Shown here: piece by piece, positions 8,859 to 20,867 of the stretch | Position numbering within the stretch: position 1 is the first letter of the stretch | Layout of the letters: each line of letters begins with the position of its first letter | The notes under the pieces: generated by a model | Database searches by the model: none | What the model was told of the DNA's origin: nothing | The model's input: the letters and a program-made list of their open reading frames with translations, nothing else | From: Prosthecobacter sp. | Lineage (GTDB): Bacteria > Verrucomicrobiota > Verrucomicrobiia > Verrucomicrobiales > Verrucomicrobiaceae | DNA: 64,000 bases | Direction of reading: 5' to 3' | NCBI RefSeq assembly: GCF_034366625.1 | Contig: NZ_JAXMIH010000008.1 | Coordinates: 434,001-498,000 of the forward strand | Position numbers and translations under genes: made by a program

Positions 8859-10085
8859 ATGAATATGCAGGCCGTAATTGCCTCACACTCTCAAATGCCT
8901 ATGATCGCCGCTCCCATGTCAACCATTCAGTCCTCGGCCAAAGGCCGCCAGTTCCCCAAGTTCGATCTCGCACGTCTGCTCGGCACCGTGTTCAAGCCGA
9001 CCTTTGGCCGTAAAATCTGCATCCTCATCGACCTGCCTGATCTCGCCGAGGCGAAGGATTACGCGTTCTTGAAGAATCCGGCCCGAGCGATCCAGAAGCG
9101 CGCGCATGATCACTTCTATCAGGGCCTCAAAGACGGTGTTGCAGATGAATTGGCGCTCAAAGGCGGTGAAATGTATGCCTACACGCAGACGACTGGCAGC
9201 AATCTCGATCTGCCCGATCTCTGCGTTGATATGAGCGGCAAGGAGCTAAGCCTCGAACGCGACATCTACCCGAACTACGACATCATCCTCTGCATCTCCA
9301 CCTTCAGTGCCACCGCGCCGCTGACGGCCTTTGCGAAGCAGTATGGCTTTCGTGGTGCGACGCTGCATGGCGTGAACGATGTCATCCTCAATTCGGGTCT
9401 CGCCGTCGATTATGAGGAGGTCAGTGTCGATGCGGAGAAGCTGCGACTTGCGATGACGCGCGCGGATTGGGTCGAGATCGACTTCACCGTCGAAAACGGT
9501 CCCGACATGACCGTGCGTCTCGAATTGAACCGCCAGGAAGCGCAGAAGAGCCACGGTCTCTGCCAGGGTGACACACCCGACATCGCGAACCTGCCTGCGG
9601 GTGAGGTCTATTTCGTGCCCACCGGTGCGGAAGGCACCTTTCCGCTCAAATACGAGGACGGCACGCTCGGCAAGCTCACCGTCACCGGCGGTTGCATCAT
9701 CAAAGCCGAACTCATCGCAGGCAAACAGAGCACCATCGACGAACACAACGCCAAACTGGCCGACGATCCGATGACCGGCGTGCTGGGCGAGCTTGGCTTC
9801 GGCACGCAGGTGCTTCCCGTGTCCGGCGCAGACATCCAGGACGAAAAAGTGCTCGGCACCTGCCATCTTGCCACGGGTCGCGACGACCACCTTGGTGGAC
9901 ACATCACACCTGCGCAGTTCAAGCGTCATCAAAACGCCACGCACGACGACATTCTCTTTGCGCCCCACAAGACGCCGAACTTCGACATCAAGCAGACGCG
10001 CATGTTCCGCGATGGCCAGATCACCGTCCTCAACGAGCACTTCCAGCCGTCGAAATACTTGCTGGACGCACTGGCGGCGGAATAA
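8859..10085 (+). CDS. M29-like aminopeptidase-domain protein
   Basis: A protein of ~408 residues whose C-terminal half carries the metal-binding pattern of thermophilic M29 aminopeptidases: LPAGEVYFVP (Glu), GELGFGTQ (Glu), DEKVLGTCHLATG (Glu, His) and a later HDDILF (His, Asp). No signal peptide is visible. The start is uncertain: GTG 8847, ATG 8859, 8865, 8895 and 8916 are all in frame, none with a clear ribosome site. Homologues include peptidases and ring-cleaving dioxygenases of the same fold, so activity should not be assumed. It lies in a tight run with the permease (3-15 bp) and the methyltransferase (12 bp). Confidence 0.7.
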   Translation: MNMQAVIASHSQMPMIAAPMSTIQSSAKGRQFPKFDLARLLGTVFKPTFGRKICILIDLPDLAEAKDYAFLKNPARAIQKRAHDHFYQGLKDGVADELALKGGEMYAYTQTTGSNLDLPDLCVDMSGKELSLERDIYPNYDIILCISTFSATAPLTAFAKQYGFRGATLHGVNDVILNSGLAVDYEEVSVDAEKLRLAMTRADWVEIDFTVENGPDMTVRLELNRQEAQKSHGLCQGDTPDIANLPAGEVYFVPTGAEGTFPLKYEDGTLGKLTVTGGCIIKAELIAGKQSTIDEHNAKLADDPMTGVLGELGFGTQVLPVSGADIQDEKVLGTCHLATGRDDHLGGHITPAQFKRHQNATHDDILFAPHKTPNFDIKQTRMFRDGQITVLNEHFQPSKYLLDALAAE

Positions 10086-10097
10086 GAGTCACGCCTG

Positions 10098-10841
10098 ATG
10101 AACATCTACGAAACCCGGCGTCTGCTCGACGAATACCTGCTGTTTCATTACGGCCAGCCTGCGGAAGTGCTGCCGTGGGAAAACGGGCCGCGTGAGGCGC
10201 TGGGGTTTCCGGTGCGCACGGTGATGGAGCTGATCGATCTGCCGCGCACACCGTGTGAGGCGGTGGCGCTGGATCTCGGCTGCGCGGTGGGGCGGTCGAG
10301 CTTTGAGCTGGCGAATTTTGGCGTGAGCGTGCTCGGCATGGATTACTCGCAGAGTTTTGTTGATGCGGCGGCGGTGATGGCGCGTGATGGCAGCATGAAT
10401 TACGAGCGTGTGGATGAAGGCAGCGCGAGGACAGCACTGGTGGCGCGTGTGCCGGAGAATCTGCGGCGGGATCGTGTGCGTTTCGAGCAAGGTGACGCGA
10501 TGAACCTGCGCAGCGATCTTGGCGACTTTGACATCGTGCATGCGGCGAATTTGCTGTGCCGTTTGACTGATCCGTTGAAGCTGATCAAGCGTCTGCCGAG
10601 CCTCGTGAAGCCGGGCGGGCAGCTTTTGCTGACGACGCCATGTACCTGGCTGGAAGAATTCACGCCGCGTGGCAACTGGCCGCAGGGCTCGACGCGGGAA
10701 TGGCTCACGTCACTGCTGGAGCCGCATTTTGATCTCTCGAAGACCTGCGACATGCCGTTCCTGATCCGCGAGCATGCGCGGAAGTATCAGTGGAGCGTGG
10801 CGCTGGGCATGCGGTGGCGACGGAAAGTCGAGGCGGTGTGA
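10098..10841 (+). CDS. Putative 4-mercaptohistidine N1-methyltransferase (OvoA C-terminal-domain type)
   Basis: A 247-residue class I SAM methyltransferase. The SAM loop is LDLGCAVGRSSFEL, and the segments RLLDEYLLFHYG, FDIVHAANLLCRL, TPCTWLEE, and PFLIREHARKYQW are features I associate with the C-terminal domain of OvoA, which methylates 5-mercaptohistidine to ovothiol. It is encoded as a stand-alone protein; the OvoA sulfoxide-synthase domain and a lyase are not in the window. It is the last gene of the run starting at 7075. The family is fairly clear; the actual substrate here is unproven. Confidence 0.75.
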   Translation: MNIYETRRLLDEYLLFHYGQPAEVLPWENGPREALGFPVRTVMELIDLPRTPCEAVALDLGCAVGRSSFELANFGVSVLGMDYSQSFVDAAAVMARDGSMNYERVDEGSARTALVARVPENLRRDRVRFEQGDAMNLRSDLGDFDIVHAANLLCRLTDPLKLIKRLPSLVKPGGQLLLTTPCTWLEEFTPRGNWPQGSTREWLTSLLEPHFDLSKTCDMPFLIREHARKYQWSVALGMRWRRKVEAV

Positions 10842-10890
10842 TTTTGCGGGCTTGATTCGTTGTGGAGGTCCAGCCTAGGCTGCGCTCCGC

Positions 10891-12078
10891 ATGAAAATCA
10901 CGTTCCTCCTTGCCTCCCTCGTCGCCGCAGCCGCTGTGCAGGCGCAGACACCCAATTTTAAAGCACAGGAGATCGATAACGCGGTCGGCATCGGCTACGG
11001 GCTGGCCGTGGCGGATGTGAATGGCGACCGGCAGACGGACATCTTGCTGGCAGACAGCAATATGATCGTCTGGTATGAAAATCCGACGTGGAAGAAGCAT
11101 GTCATCGCCGAAAAGCTCACAGAAAAGGATCATGTGTGCATTGCGGCGCGTGACATTGATGGCGACGGGAAATGCGAGATCGCCGTGGGCGCGGAGTGGA
11201 ATCCGGGCGACACGACGGGCAGCGGCGCGGTGTTTTATTTGATCCCGCCAGCAGACCGCACACAGAAGTGGGAGCCGGTGAAACTGGCGCATGAGCCGGT
11301 GACGCATCGCATGAAATGGGTGCGCAACAGGGCAGGGCGCTATGATCTCGTGGTGGTGCCGTTGCATGGCCGTGGCAATGACAAGAACGCCGAGGGTGCC
11401 GGTGTGCGCGTGCTGGCCTACCACATGCCGGAAGATCCGCGCAAGGAGTGGAACACGACGCTGGTGCAGGGCACGATGCACAAGACACACAATCTCGACA
11501 TCATCCCGGCGCCGGGCACCGAGGCAGAGAGTCTGCTGCTCTGTGGCCGGGAGGGCGTGGTGCGGCTGGATCAAACCGACAACGGCTGGAAGGAGCAGTG
11601 GATCGCAAAGCACCCGAAGGATTCAACGGAGCTGCAAGGCGCGGGCGAGGTGCGTTACGGGGCCTTCGCGGGCGGTCAGCCGTATGTGACGACGATTGAG
11701 CCGATGCATGGTGACAAACTCGTGATCTACACACCACCTGCTGACGGTCCGAAAAACGGCACTTGGCAGCGTCATGTGCTCAGTGATCAGCTCGTCGATG
11801 GCCACGCCATCGCCACGCATGATTTGCTCGGCTTGAACAACCGCCAGATCGTCGTCGGCTGGCGGGCGCAGCAGAAGATCGGCAAGGTGGCGGTGAAACT
11901 GTTCTGGACGACGAAAGAGGACGGCAACGGCTGGCAGGAGGCTTTCATCGATGACGGAGGCATGGCCTGTGAAGACGCGGTGTGTGCTGATTTGGATGGA
12001 GATCGCGACTTGGAGATCATTAGCGCCGGCCGTCGTAGCAAGAATGTTAAGATTTATTGGAATCAGCAAAACCAGTGA
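10891..12078 (+). CDS. Exported FG-GAP/VCBS repeat protein
   Basis: A 395-residue protein with a signal peptide (MKITFLLASLVAAAAVQAQ) followed by beta-propeller type repeats marked by acidic calcium-binding loops: AVADVNGDRQTDILLAD, AARDIDGDGKCEIAVG and CADLDGDRDLEIISAG. These proteins are surface or periplasmic and bind ligands or partners rather than catalyse. It starts 50 bp after the methyltransferase. Frequent in Verrucomicrobiota and Planctomycetota, often near heme-containing DUF1592 proteins, but here in isolation. Function unknown. Confidence 0.82.
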   Translation: MKITFLLASLVAAAAVQAQTPNFKAQEIDNAVGIGYGLAVADVNGDRQTDILLADSNMIVWYENPTWKKHVIAEKLTEKDHVCIAARDIDGDGKCEIAVGAEWNPGDTTGSGAVFYLIPPADRTQKWEPVKLAHEPVTHRMKWVRNRAGRYDLVVVPLHGRGNDKNAEGAGVRVLAYHMPEDPRKEWNTTLVQGTMHKTHNLDIIPAPGTEAESLLLCGREGVVRLDQTDNGWKEQWIAKHPKDSTELQGAGEVRYGAFAGGQPYVTTIEPMHGDKLVIYTPPADGPKNGTWQRHVLSDQLVDGHAIATHDLLGLNNRQIVVGWRAQQKIGKVAVKLFWTTKEDGNGWQEAFIDDGGMACEDAVCADLDGDRDLEIISAGRRSKNVKIYWNQQNQ

Positions 12079-12152
12079 AACGAAATTCGCTGCACTGGCT
12101 CTAGTTGATGGGTTGCATGGGCGCGGGTTGTGCTCCTACAATCGCATCCGCC

Positions 12153-12761
12153 ATGAAAGCCATCCGCCTCACAATCACTGCTGTCGGTATGCTCTTGCTG
12201 AGCCAGTGCGAACTGCCGCAGTTTCCGCTGTTTTCCTCACGCTTTGAGGTCGTGAGACGTCCGCTGCTGATATTGCCGCCATTTGCCTCGCAGTCGTCGA
12301 TGTATGTCTGGCATGGAAGCGGCAGGCCCGGGCCATTGAGCGTGAACATCGATCTCAGCGAGCAGAAGGCCTATCTGTTCAAAAGCGGCCAGAATGTCGG
12401 CTGGACGTATGTGGCGACGGGCCGCAGTGGCTTCGCGACTCCGACAGGCACTTTCCGCATCATGGAAAAAATCGCGGACAAACGCTCGAACCGCTATGGC
12501 ATGATCGTGGATCGCCATGGCAACGTGGTGAACAGCAACGCGACGGCGGGCGTTTCACGCATTCCGCCAGGAGGCCGCTTCGTTGGAGCGCAGATGCCGT
12601 ACTGGATGCGCATCACGGGCTACGGAGTCGGCTTGCATGCGGGGGTGATTCCCCGTCCTGGTTCCCCGGCCTCTCATGGTTGCATCCGCCTGCCGCGAGA
12701 CATGGCGGAAACGATCTACCAGCATGCGCCCGTGGGTTCGCGGGTGACGATCATGCGGTGA
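12153..12761 (+). CDS. L,D-transpeptidase (YkuD domain) lipoprotein
   Basis: A 202-residue exported enzyme. The lipobox LLSQC (Cys19) indicates a lipoprotein. The YkuD core has the signature SHGCIRLPRDM with catalytic Cys177 and upstream His162 in LHAGV. It would cross-link peptidoglycan or attach proteins to it in the periplasm. ATG 12153 is chosen because it begins the signal sequence; earlier in-frame starts add a non-signal leader. It converges with the glycosyltransferase gene, the two separated by the GTTGAC repeat. Confidence 0.88.
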   Translation: MKAIRLTITAVGMLLLSQCELPQFPLFSSRFEVVRRPLLILPPFASQSSMYVWHGSGRPGPLSVNIDLSEQKAYLFKSGQNVGWTYVATGRSGFATPTGTFRIMEKIADKRSNRYGMIVDRHGNVVNSNATAGVSRIPPGGRFVGAQMPYWMRITGYGVGLHAGVIPRPGSPASHGCIRLPRDMAETIYQHAPVGSRVTIMR

Positions 12762-12775
12762 GGGGAGTTTGCAGT

Positions 12776-12915
12776 GGTTGACGATGGTTGACGATGGTTG
12801 ACGATGGTTTGCCGGAATCAGAGGCTCGTCGTCACATATGCGTTGGAAGCCGTCGCCGTGCCGGTTTGGAAAAACCACTGTCAACCATCGTCAACAACGG
12901 TAAACCACCGTCAAC
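12776..12915. repeat. Inverted repeat of GTTGACGAT units between convergent genes
   Basis: Three perfect tandem copies of GGTTGACGAT (12776-12805) are followed, after ~70 bp, by a degenerate inverted array with GTCAACCATCGTCAAC and CCGTCAAC (12876-12915). The right arm overlaps the last codons of the glycosyltransferase. Located between two convergent genes, it could act as a bidirectional terminator. Confidence 0.75.
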
Positions 12916-14146
12916 TTCCCTCCACCGCCTCTGCCAGAATCTCCTCAAAGCGCTTCAGCCATGCCTGCGTGCTTGCTTCACGCAGCAGCCACTGGCGTCC
13001 GGCACGGCCGATGACGAGGCGTGCGGTGCCCGGCGTGGCTTCCATCGCCAGCACATCATTCACGAGGCCGGGCACATCGCCCGGCTCGTGCTGCAAACCG
13101 GTGACGCCATGCTGCACGATCTCCCCCAGGCCTCCTGTTTTGGCGGCGAGCACGGGTTTGCCAAAGTCATACGCCTCGTACACCACGAGCCCCAGCGGCT
13201 CCCACCACGTGGAGGGCACAATGACCGCCCGGCAGCGCCGCAAGGCCTCGCGTTTTGTTTCGCCAGAAATGTGGCCGAGCTGGCCGATGTAGGGGTTCGT
13301 GCGCACGCGTTGCTGCACGGCGTCATCGAGCGGGCCTTCACCCGCGAGATGCAGCAGCGGCGTGTTTTTGCCGAACTGCGCACGCAGCGCGTCCCACGTG
13401 TCGAGCAGCGGGATGACGCCCTTGGTTTCGACCAGCCGCCCGAGAAACAGGTAGTAGCCCGCGTCTTCGACCACAGGCGGCTGCGGCAGGGCATTCCAGG
13501 CATGACGCAGCGTATGCACACGCTGCGCAGGCAGCGCTCCGGCGGCGACGAGCTTCTGCCGCATGAAATCCGACACCGCAATCCAGGCCTTCACGCTTTT
13601 CAGCCAGCCGCTGTGTTGCAGAGCCTTCAGCATCACGGCAAACAAGGCGCTCTTGACGACGGAGTTCTGCCACGCTCCGGCGCGCACTTCCCTCCAATGA
13701 CTGCCGTAGAGCGCGTCGGGTATCAGCTTGCCATTGGCATGCAGCGTGCCGCCGACGGAGAATGGCCGGAAGTTATGCAGAAACTGCACCACCGGCAGTC
13801 CACGTTTCATAGCAGCATGATACAGCGAGGGAGATCCGACCGGGTGGACGTTGTGAAAAACCGCCGCGCCTGCGCCGCTCGTGTCCAGAGCCGATTCAAA
13901 ACGACCACGTGCCTCTTGATTGTAAAACAGCCGCGTCGCCTGCCGCCATGGTGAAGGTGCCTGCTCGCCGGTCCACTCCGCGCTGTCGAACCGGCACCAC
14001 GTCATGTCATGCAGGGTGGAGAGGTCGGTGTGGATTTTGTCCACGATCATCTCCTCGCCACCTTTGAAGAGGTAGCGGTTGAAGACATGCAGCAGGGCGC
14101 GGGGTGGGCTGGGGGAAAGGGATGCCATCGGAAAATCAGAGCACAA
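12911..14146 (-). CDS. GT4-family glycosyltransferase
   Basis: A 411-residue GT-B fold glycosyltransferase. The N-terminal half has the glycine-rich NRYLFKGGEE loop. The C-terminal half has LFLGRLVETKGV, HLAGEGP, and the donor-binding EX7E-like segment in STWWEPLGLVVYEAYDFGKPVLA. It would transfer a sugar from a nucleotide donor onto a cell-surface glycan or lipid in the cytoplasm. No polysaccharide gene cluster accompanies it, so the acceptor cannot be guessed. Starts at 14146 or 14128 are both possible; neither has a clear Shine-Dalgarno sequence. Confidence 0.85.
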   Translation of the reverse strand: MCSDFPMASLSPSPPRALLHVFNRYLFKGGEEMIVDKIHTDLSTLHDMTWCRFDSAEWTGEQAPSPWRQATRLFYNQEARGRFESALDTSGAGAAVFHNVHPVGSPSLYHAAMKRGLPVVQFLHNFRPFSVGGTLHANGKLIPDALYGSHWREVRAGAWQNSVVKSALFAVMLKALQHSGWLKSVKAWIAVSDFMRQKLVAAGALPAQRVHTLRHAWNALPQPPVVEDAGYYLFLGRLVETKGVIPLLDTWDALRAQFGKNTPLLHLAGEGPLDDAVQQRVRTNPYIGQLGHISGETKREALRRCRAVIVPSTWWEPLGLVVYEAYDFGKPVLAAKTGGLGEIVQHGVTGLQHEPGDVPGLVNDVLAMEATPGTARLVIGRAGRQWLLREASTQAWLKRFEEILAEAVEGS

Positions 14147-14257
14147 AAAGCCTGCGCCGCCTGTTTGCCAAGCAGGACACGGGCCACGCGTAGGATTCTG
14201 GCATGAAATGCAGAGCCGTCTTGCCTAAATTCCCGCTTCGTGATATTCACGCTCACC

Positions 14258-15592
14258 ATGAAGCCCGCAAACCGCAGCCTCTTCATCGCGACAGCCTTCT
14301 TTGCACTTGGCGCACTCGCGCAGGATGCCGCTTTGCGCCCGTGGAAGGACGCGCAGGGCCGCATCATCCAGGCATCCTTCGTCAGCGCCACGGCCGACGG
14401 CGTCATTTTGAAGGTGGCGGATGGCAAAGAGCATCAAATCCCGCTCGCACGTCTCAGCGCCGAGGACCAGGCGTTCGTGAAGAGCCTGGCTCCCGCACCC
14501 GCTCCATCGACCGCCCAAGGCGCCACACCGGCTGTTGCCGCCGCTTCGTTGAACCGCCTCCCACTGGAGAAGCGCACCTGGCCGGAAAATGTCGCTGTGC
14601 CGACGAAATCCATCGAGATCCAGATCGTCGAGGAGAATCCTGTCGCACGGAAGTGCGTGTATCGTTCCGAGGCTTTCGAGTTCACCTCGCAGGCCAAGCT
14701 GGCCGGCAGTGTGATGAAGGAAGTCGCGCGAACCTTCGAGGCCACGAGGACGCTCGTCTCCTCGTTGCCTTGGGGCGTTGTTTGCAGGCCGCCGGAAGGC
14801 ATGGAGCGCTATCAGGCCGCGCTGTATGAAACGCGCCAGGACTACAAGGACGCAGGCGGTCCCGAAAACTCCGGCGGCGTGTACATGAGCGGCGAGAAAA
14901 TCTTCAAAGTCCCTTTTCCCAGCATTGGCCTCAAGCTTCTCGGCAAGACCTACGCCAAGGACGCTGATTACGACGGCGGCACCCTCATCCACGAGATCAC
15001 CCATCAGGTGATGGACGACTACCTCACCTTCCTGCCCGTGTGGGTCATCGAAGGCACTGCGGAATACACCGAGATGCTGCCCTACAACGCCGGCAAATTC
15101 CGCGCCGAGGCCCACAAGACCGGCATCCGCGACCACATCCAGGAAATGCAGAAGCGCGGCTACGCCATCGACATCGGCAATCTGGAGACGCACATGACGA
15201 TGAACCGCGCCACCTGGTCCGGCATCGCCGATACTTCCAACAAGAAGATGGGCGAGCTCTATTTCCGCTCCGCGCTGCTCGTCTATTTCTTCTGCCATCT
15301 CGACGGCGTCAAAAAAGATGGAGACAAGCAGGGCACGCGTTTCATCAAGTTCATGGACGCCGTGTATGGCGAGGTCGAGGCGCTGCGCACTTTTTTCAAA
15401 GATCCCCGCGTCAAACGCTTCCCCGACGGCCGCTTCAGCTATCCCACCAGCTTTCCACCGCCGGACATGAAGGGCGAGACCGCCCCCTTCAAACATCTGC
15501 ACCTCCTGCTCGATGAACGCGGTTATTCACAAATCGCGCAGGAGATCATCGCCGCCTACAGGGACATTGGCGTCAAGATCACGGTCAATTGA
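14258..15592 (+). CDS. Exported SHD1-domain metallopeptidase-like protein
   Basis: A 444-residue protein with a signal peptide (SLFIATAFFALGALAQ). Residues ~25-75 resemble an SHD1 domain (PWKDAQGRIIQASFV and IPLARLSAEDQAFV), common in planctomycete/verrucomicrobial exported proteins. A Pro/Ala linker leads to a catalytic-like domain with HEITH (near base 14990) and a downstream Glu in VIEGTAEYTEM, the pattern of a gluzincin zinc peptidase. ATG 14258 is preferred to 14240 because it starts the signal peptide. Proteolytic activity is inferred from the zinc motif. Confidence 0.75.
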   Translation: MKPANRSLFIATAFFALGALAQDAALRPWKDAQGRIIQASFVSATADGVILKVADGKEHQIPLARLSAEDQAFVKSLAPAPAPSTAQGATPAVAAASLNRLPLEKRTWPENVAVPTKSIEIQIVEENPVARKCVYRSEAFEFTSQAKLAGSVMKEVARTFEATRTLVSSLPWGVVCRPPEGMERYQAALYETRQDYKDAGGPENSGGVYMSGEKIFKVPFPSIGLKLLGKTYAKDADYDGGTLIHEITHQVMDDYLTFLPVWVIEGTAEYTEMLPYNAGKFRAEAHKTGIRDHIQEMQKRGYAIDIGNLETHMTMNRATWSGIADTSNKKMGELYFRSALLVYFFCHLDGVKKDGDKQGTRFIKFMDAVYGEVEALRTFFKDPRVKRFPDGRFSYPTSFPPPDMKGETAPFKHLHLLLDERGYSQIAQEIIAAYRDIGVKITVN

Positions 15593-15829
15593 GCCGCTTG
15601 CCGCAAAACGAGGGCGGAGATCTCTGCATGTCGCCTTCCGGAGGCAATTTCGCGGCTTTTGCGCCCCCGCATTTGACGCACCCCCACGACTGTGCAAGAT
15701 GCCGCGCTTTCCGGCCCGCCAAGCGCGGCGAATCCACCCGATTCCTCTCCCCGGCCCCCTGAAAGCGCCCACGACGACGCTTCCCATTTCAGTTTTCCAA
15801 ATTTCAGCTTTCAGCTTTTATCCACCCCC

Positions 15830-19117
<3,288 letters not shown>

Positions 19118-19127
19118 GTGATTTGAA

Positions 19128-20039
19128 ATGGCGAACCAAGACACAGTCCTAATCCTCGGTGCAGGTGCCAGTAAGCCTTATGGCTTTCCGACCGCTTCAG
19201 AACTTGGGCTGATGATAAATGGGGAACTTCCGGACGCATTCGCCAAGCTCAAATACAACGACATGCTACGCGAACCAGTTGGTTCGTGGCAAAAGTTCCT
19301 TGAAGCGTGTTTTGTGCCCACAAAGGAGGCTCCCCACCATCCGTTTTTCATTCAGTTGCAGAAGCAGTTTCGCGAATCCGAGATCTACTCGATTGATCGG
19401 TTCGCGTTCCTTCATCCGAACTCCGAGACGATGGCAAGACACTACATCGCTCTAATTCTGTTGTTGTGCGAAAGGCAAAGCACACTCAGCAGCGGGTGGT
19501 ATAGGGCATTCTGGAATGATGTGCTCATCCCCACCATCACAAGCGATTCAGCACCATTGGAGATCGTAACCTTCAATTATGACCGGTCCTTGGAGGAATA
19601 CGTCCGACGAGCATCCAAGGCAGCATACCCAACTCGGCAGAAGGAGGTGCTCGCCAAAATCCGAATCCATCACGTCTATGGATCTCTCGGCAAACTAGGG
19701 CATGGAGATGGTTGCGTCGAATACGGTGAACCAAACTACTTTGAAAACTCGACTCCGTTCATCAAACTTATCCCTCCTAGGGCAGAAGCGAATGACAATC
19801 TCGGAGACCTCATAGCTTCCAAAAAGAAGGCCCTCTTTCTTGGCTTTGGATTTGATGAATTGAACCTCGGTGTGCTGGGTATCCACGCTGGGAGGAGACC
19901 CAAACAAATATTTGCCAGTAGAATGGGCTTATCGAAGCGACTTGAAAAGGCTGCTGAAGAACGGTTGGGGCCTGTCAATTGGGGCGGTCCGACTCAAGAC
20001 GTCGAAAAGTTCATTCACGAAAGCGAGGCCTTCGCGTGA
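19128..20039 (+). CDS. SIR2-like domain protein, possible defence NADase
   Basis: A 303-residue protein with the SIR2 Rossmann signature VLILGAGASKPYGFPTA at the N-terminus, the FNYDRSLEEY segment (Asn and Asp contacting NAD in relatives), HHVYGSLGKL (His) and LFLGFGFDELNL. These fit the SIR2_2-type domain found as the NAD-cleaving effector of many anti-phage systems rather than a deacetylase; no zinc-binding Cys set is visible. It begins 10 bp after carB but is more A+T-rich, and its stop lies 2 bp before a REP pair. It has no helicase, TIR or Argonaute partner here. A defence role is inference. Confidence 0.72.
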   Translation: MANQDTVLILGAGASKPYGFPTASELGLMINGELPDAFAKLKYNDMLREPVGSWQKFLEACFVPTKEAPHHPFFIQLQKQFRESEIYSIDRFAFLHPNSETMARHYIALILLLCERQSTLSSGWYRAFWNDVLIPTITSDSAPLEIVTFNYDRSLEEYVRRASKAAYPTRQKEVLAKIRIHHVYGSLGKLGHGDGCVEYGEPNYFENSTPFIKLIPPRAEANDNLGDLIASKKKALFLGFGFDELNLGVLGIHAGRRPKQIFASRMGLSKRLEKAAEERLGPVNWGGPTQDVEKFIHESEAFA

Positions 20040-20041
20040 TA

Positions 20042-20123
20042 GGAGCGCGGACACTCCTGTCCGCCTCTTCGCTTCGCGGCTTCGCCGCCATTGCAACATT
20101 GCGGGCAAGAGTGCCCGCGCTCC
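20042..20123. repeat. REP pair upstream of the RAYT gene
   Basis: GGAGCGC and GCGCTCC enclose GCGGACA-CTCC-TGTCCGC (20047-20064) and GCGGGCA-AGAG-TGCCCGC (20101-20118). A third small hairpin, GCGGC-TTC-GCCGC (20076-20088), lies between them. This block is nearly the reverse complement of the one at 20772-20854, so the RAYT gene is bracketed by mirror copies. Confidence 0.9.
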
Positions 20124-20141
20124 CCTCGATTAGCATGAATC

Positions 20142-20765
20142 ATGAAGTTCTTCGATCCGCGAGGGGACATCGAAAAGACGGCCCACAAGCTGCCCCATTG
20201 GCAGCAAGGCGAGGTGGCGATCTTCGTCACTTTCCGCCTCGCCGACTCGCTGCCGCGTGAACTTCTCGATGACTGGCTTCGCGCCCGCGAGGCCTTCCTC
20301 GCCGCGAATCCGCCGCCGTGGGACGACATCACCGAAGCCTGCTACCACGGCCAGTTCTCCGACAAGCTCGACGAACACCTCGACGTCGCGCACGGTTCCT
20401 GCGTCTTGCGTGATCTAGGCCTCGCCCAAATCGTCGCCGACCGCCTCCATCACTTCGACGGCCATCACTTCGACGGCCAACGCTACGACCTCTGGAGCTA
20501 CGTCATCATGCCCAATCACGTCCACGTCCTCTTCACGCTCCGCGACGGCGAATCCCTCCCCGACACACTCCAAGGCTGGAAAGGCGTTTCGAGCCGTCTC
20601 ATCCACAAAACCGGCCTCAGCGCCCTGAATCCCTTTTGGCAGCCCGATTACTTCGACCGCCTCATCCGCAGTCCCGAGCACTTCAACACCGTGAAGGCCT
20701 ACATTCGCGAGAATCCGGCGAAAGCCGGTTTGAAGACGGGTTTTGTGCTTTGGGAGCGAAGCTGA
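20142..20765 (+). CDS. REP-associated tyrosine transposase (RAYT, Y1_Tnp family)
   Basis: A 207-residue HUH single-strand transposase. The metal-binding motif is MPNHVHVLF (His-x-His type in the HUH context) and the C-terminal tyrosine region is SPEHFNTVKAYIRENPAKAG; the N-terminus EVAIFVTFRLADSLP is also typical. RAYTs cut and paste hairpin REP sequences and are usually single-copy and domesticated. Mirror-image REP pairs directly flank the gene and related REPs occur elsewhere in the window, which supports the assignment. The frame is intact, so activity is possible. Confidence 0.92.
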   Translation: MKFFDPRGDIEKTAHKLPHWQQGEVAIFVTFRLADSLPRELLDDWLRAREAFLAANPPPWDDITEACYHGQFSDKLDEHLDVAHGSCVLRDLGLAQIVADRLHHFDGHHFDGQRYDLWSYVIMPNHVHVLFTLRDGESLPDTLQGWKGVSSRLIHKTGLSALNPFWQPDYFDRLIRSPEHFNTVKAYIRENPAKAGLKTGFVLWERS

Positions 20766-20771
20766 TTGAGA

Positions 20772-20854
20772 GGAGTGCGGGCACTCTTGCCCGCTTCATT
20801 CAAATGGCGGCGAAGCCGCGACAATGAAGAGGCGGACAGGAGTGTCCGCGCTCC
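20772..20854. repeat. REP pair downstream of the RAYT gene (mirror copy)
   Basis: GGAGTGC and GCGCTCC enclose GCGGGCA-CTCT-TGCCCGC (20777-20794) and GCGGACA-GGAG-TGTCCGC (20832-20849). The spacer contains a GCGGC/GCCGC-type hairpin and TTCATTCAAATGGCGG (20795-20810), which recurs inverted at 31703-31718. It is the reverse complement arrangement of the upstream pair. Confidence 0.9.
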
Positions 20855-20867
20855 TCTCTCAATCCCC

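Noticed and set aside
12788..13954. Long plus-strand frame opposite the glycosyltransferase
   Set aside because: The minus strand encodes a coherent GT4 protein; the plus frame has no domain and starts in the TTGAC repeat.
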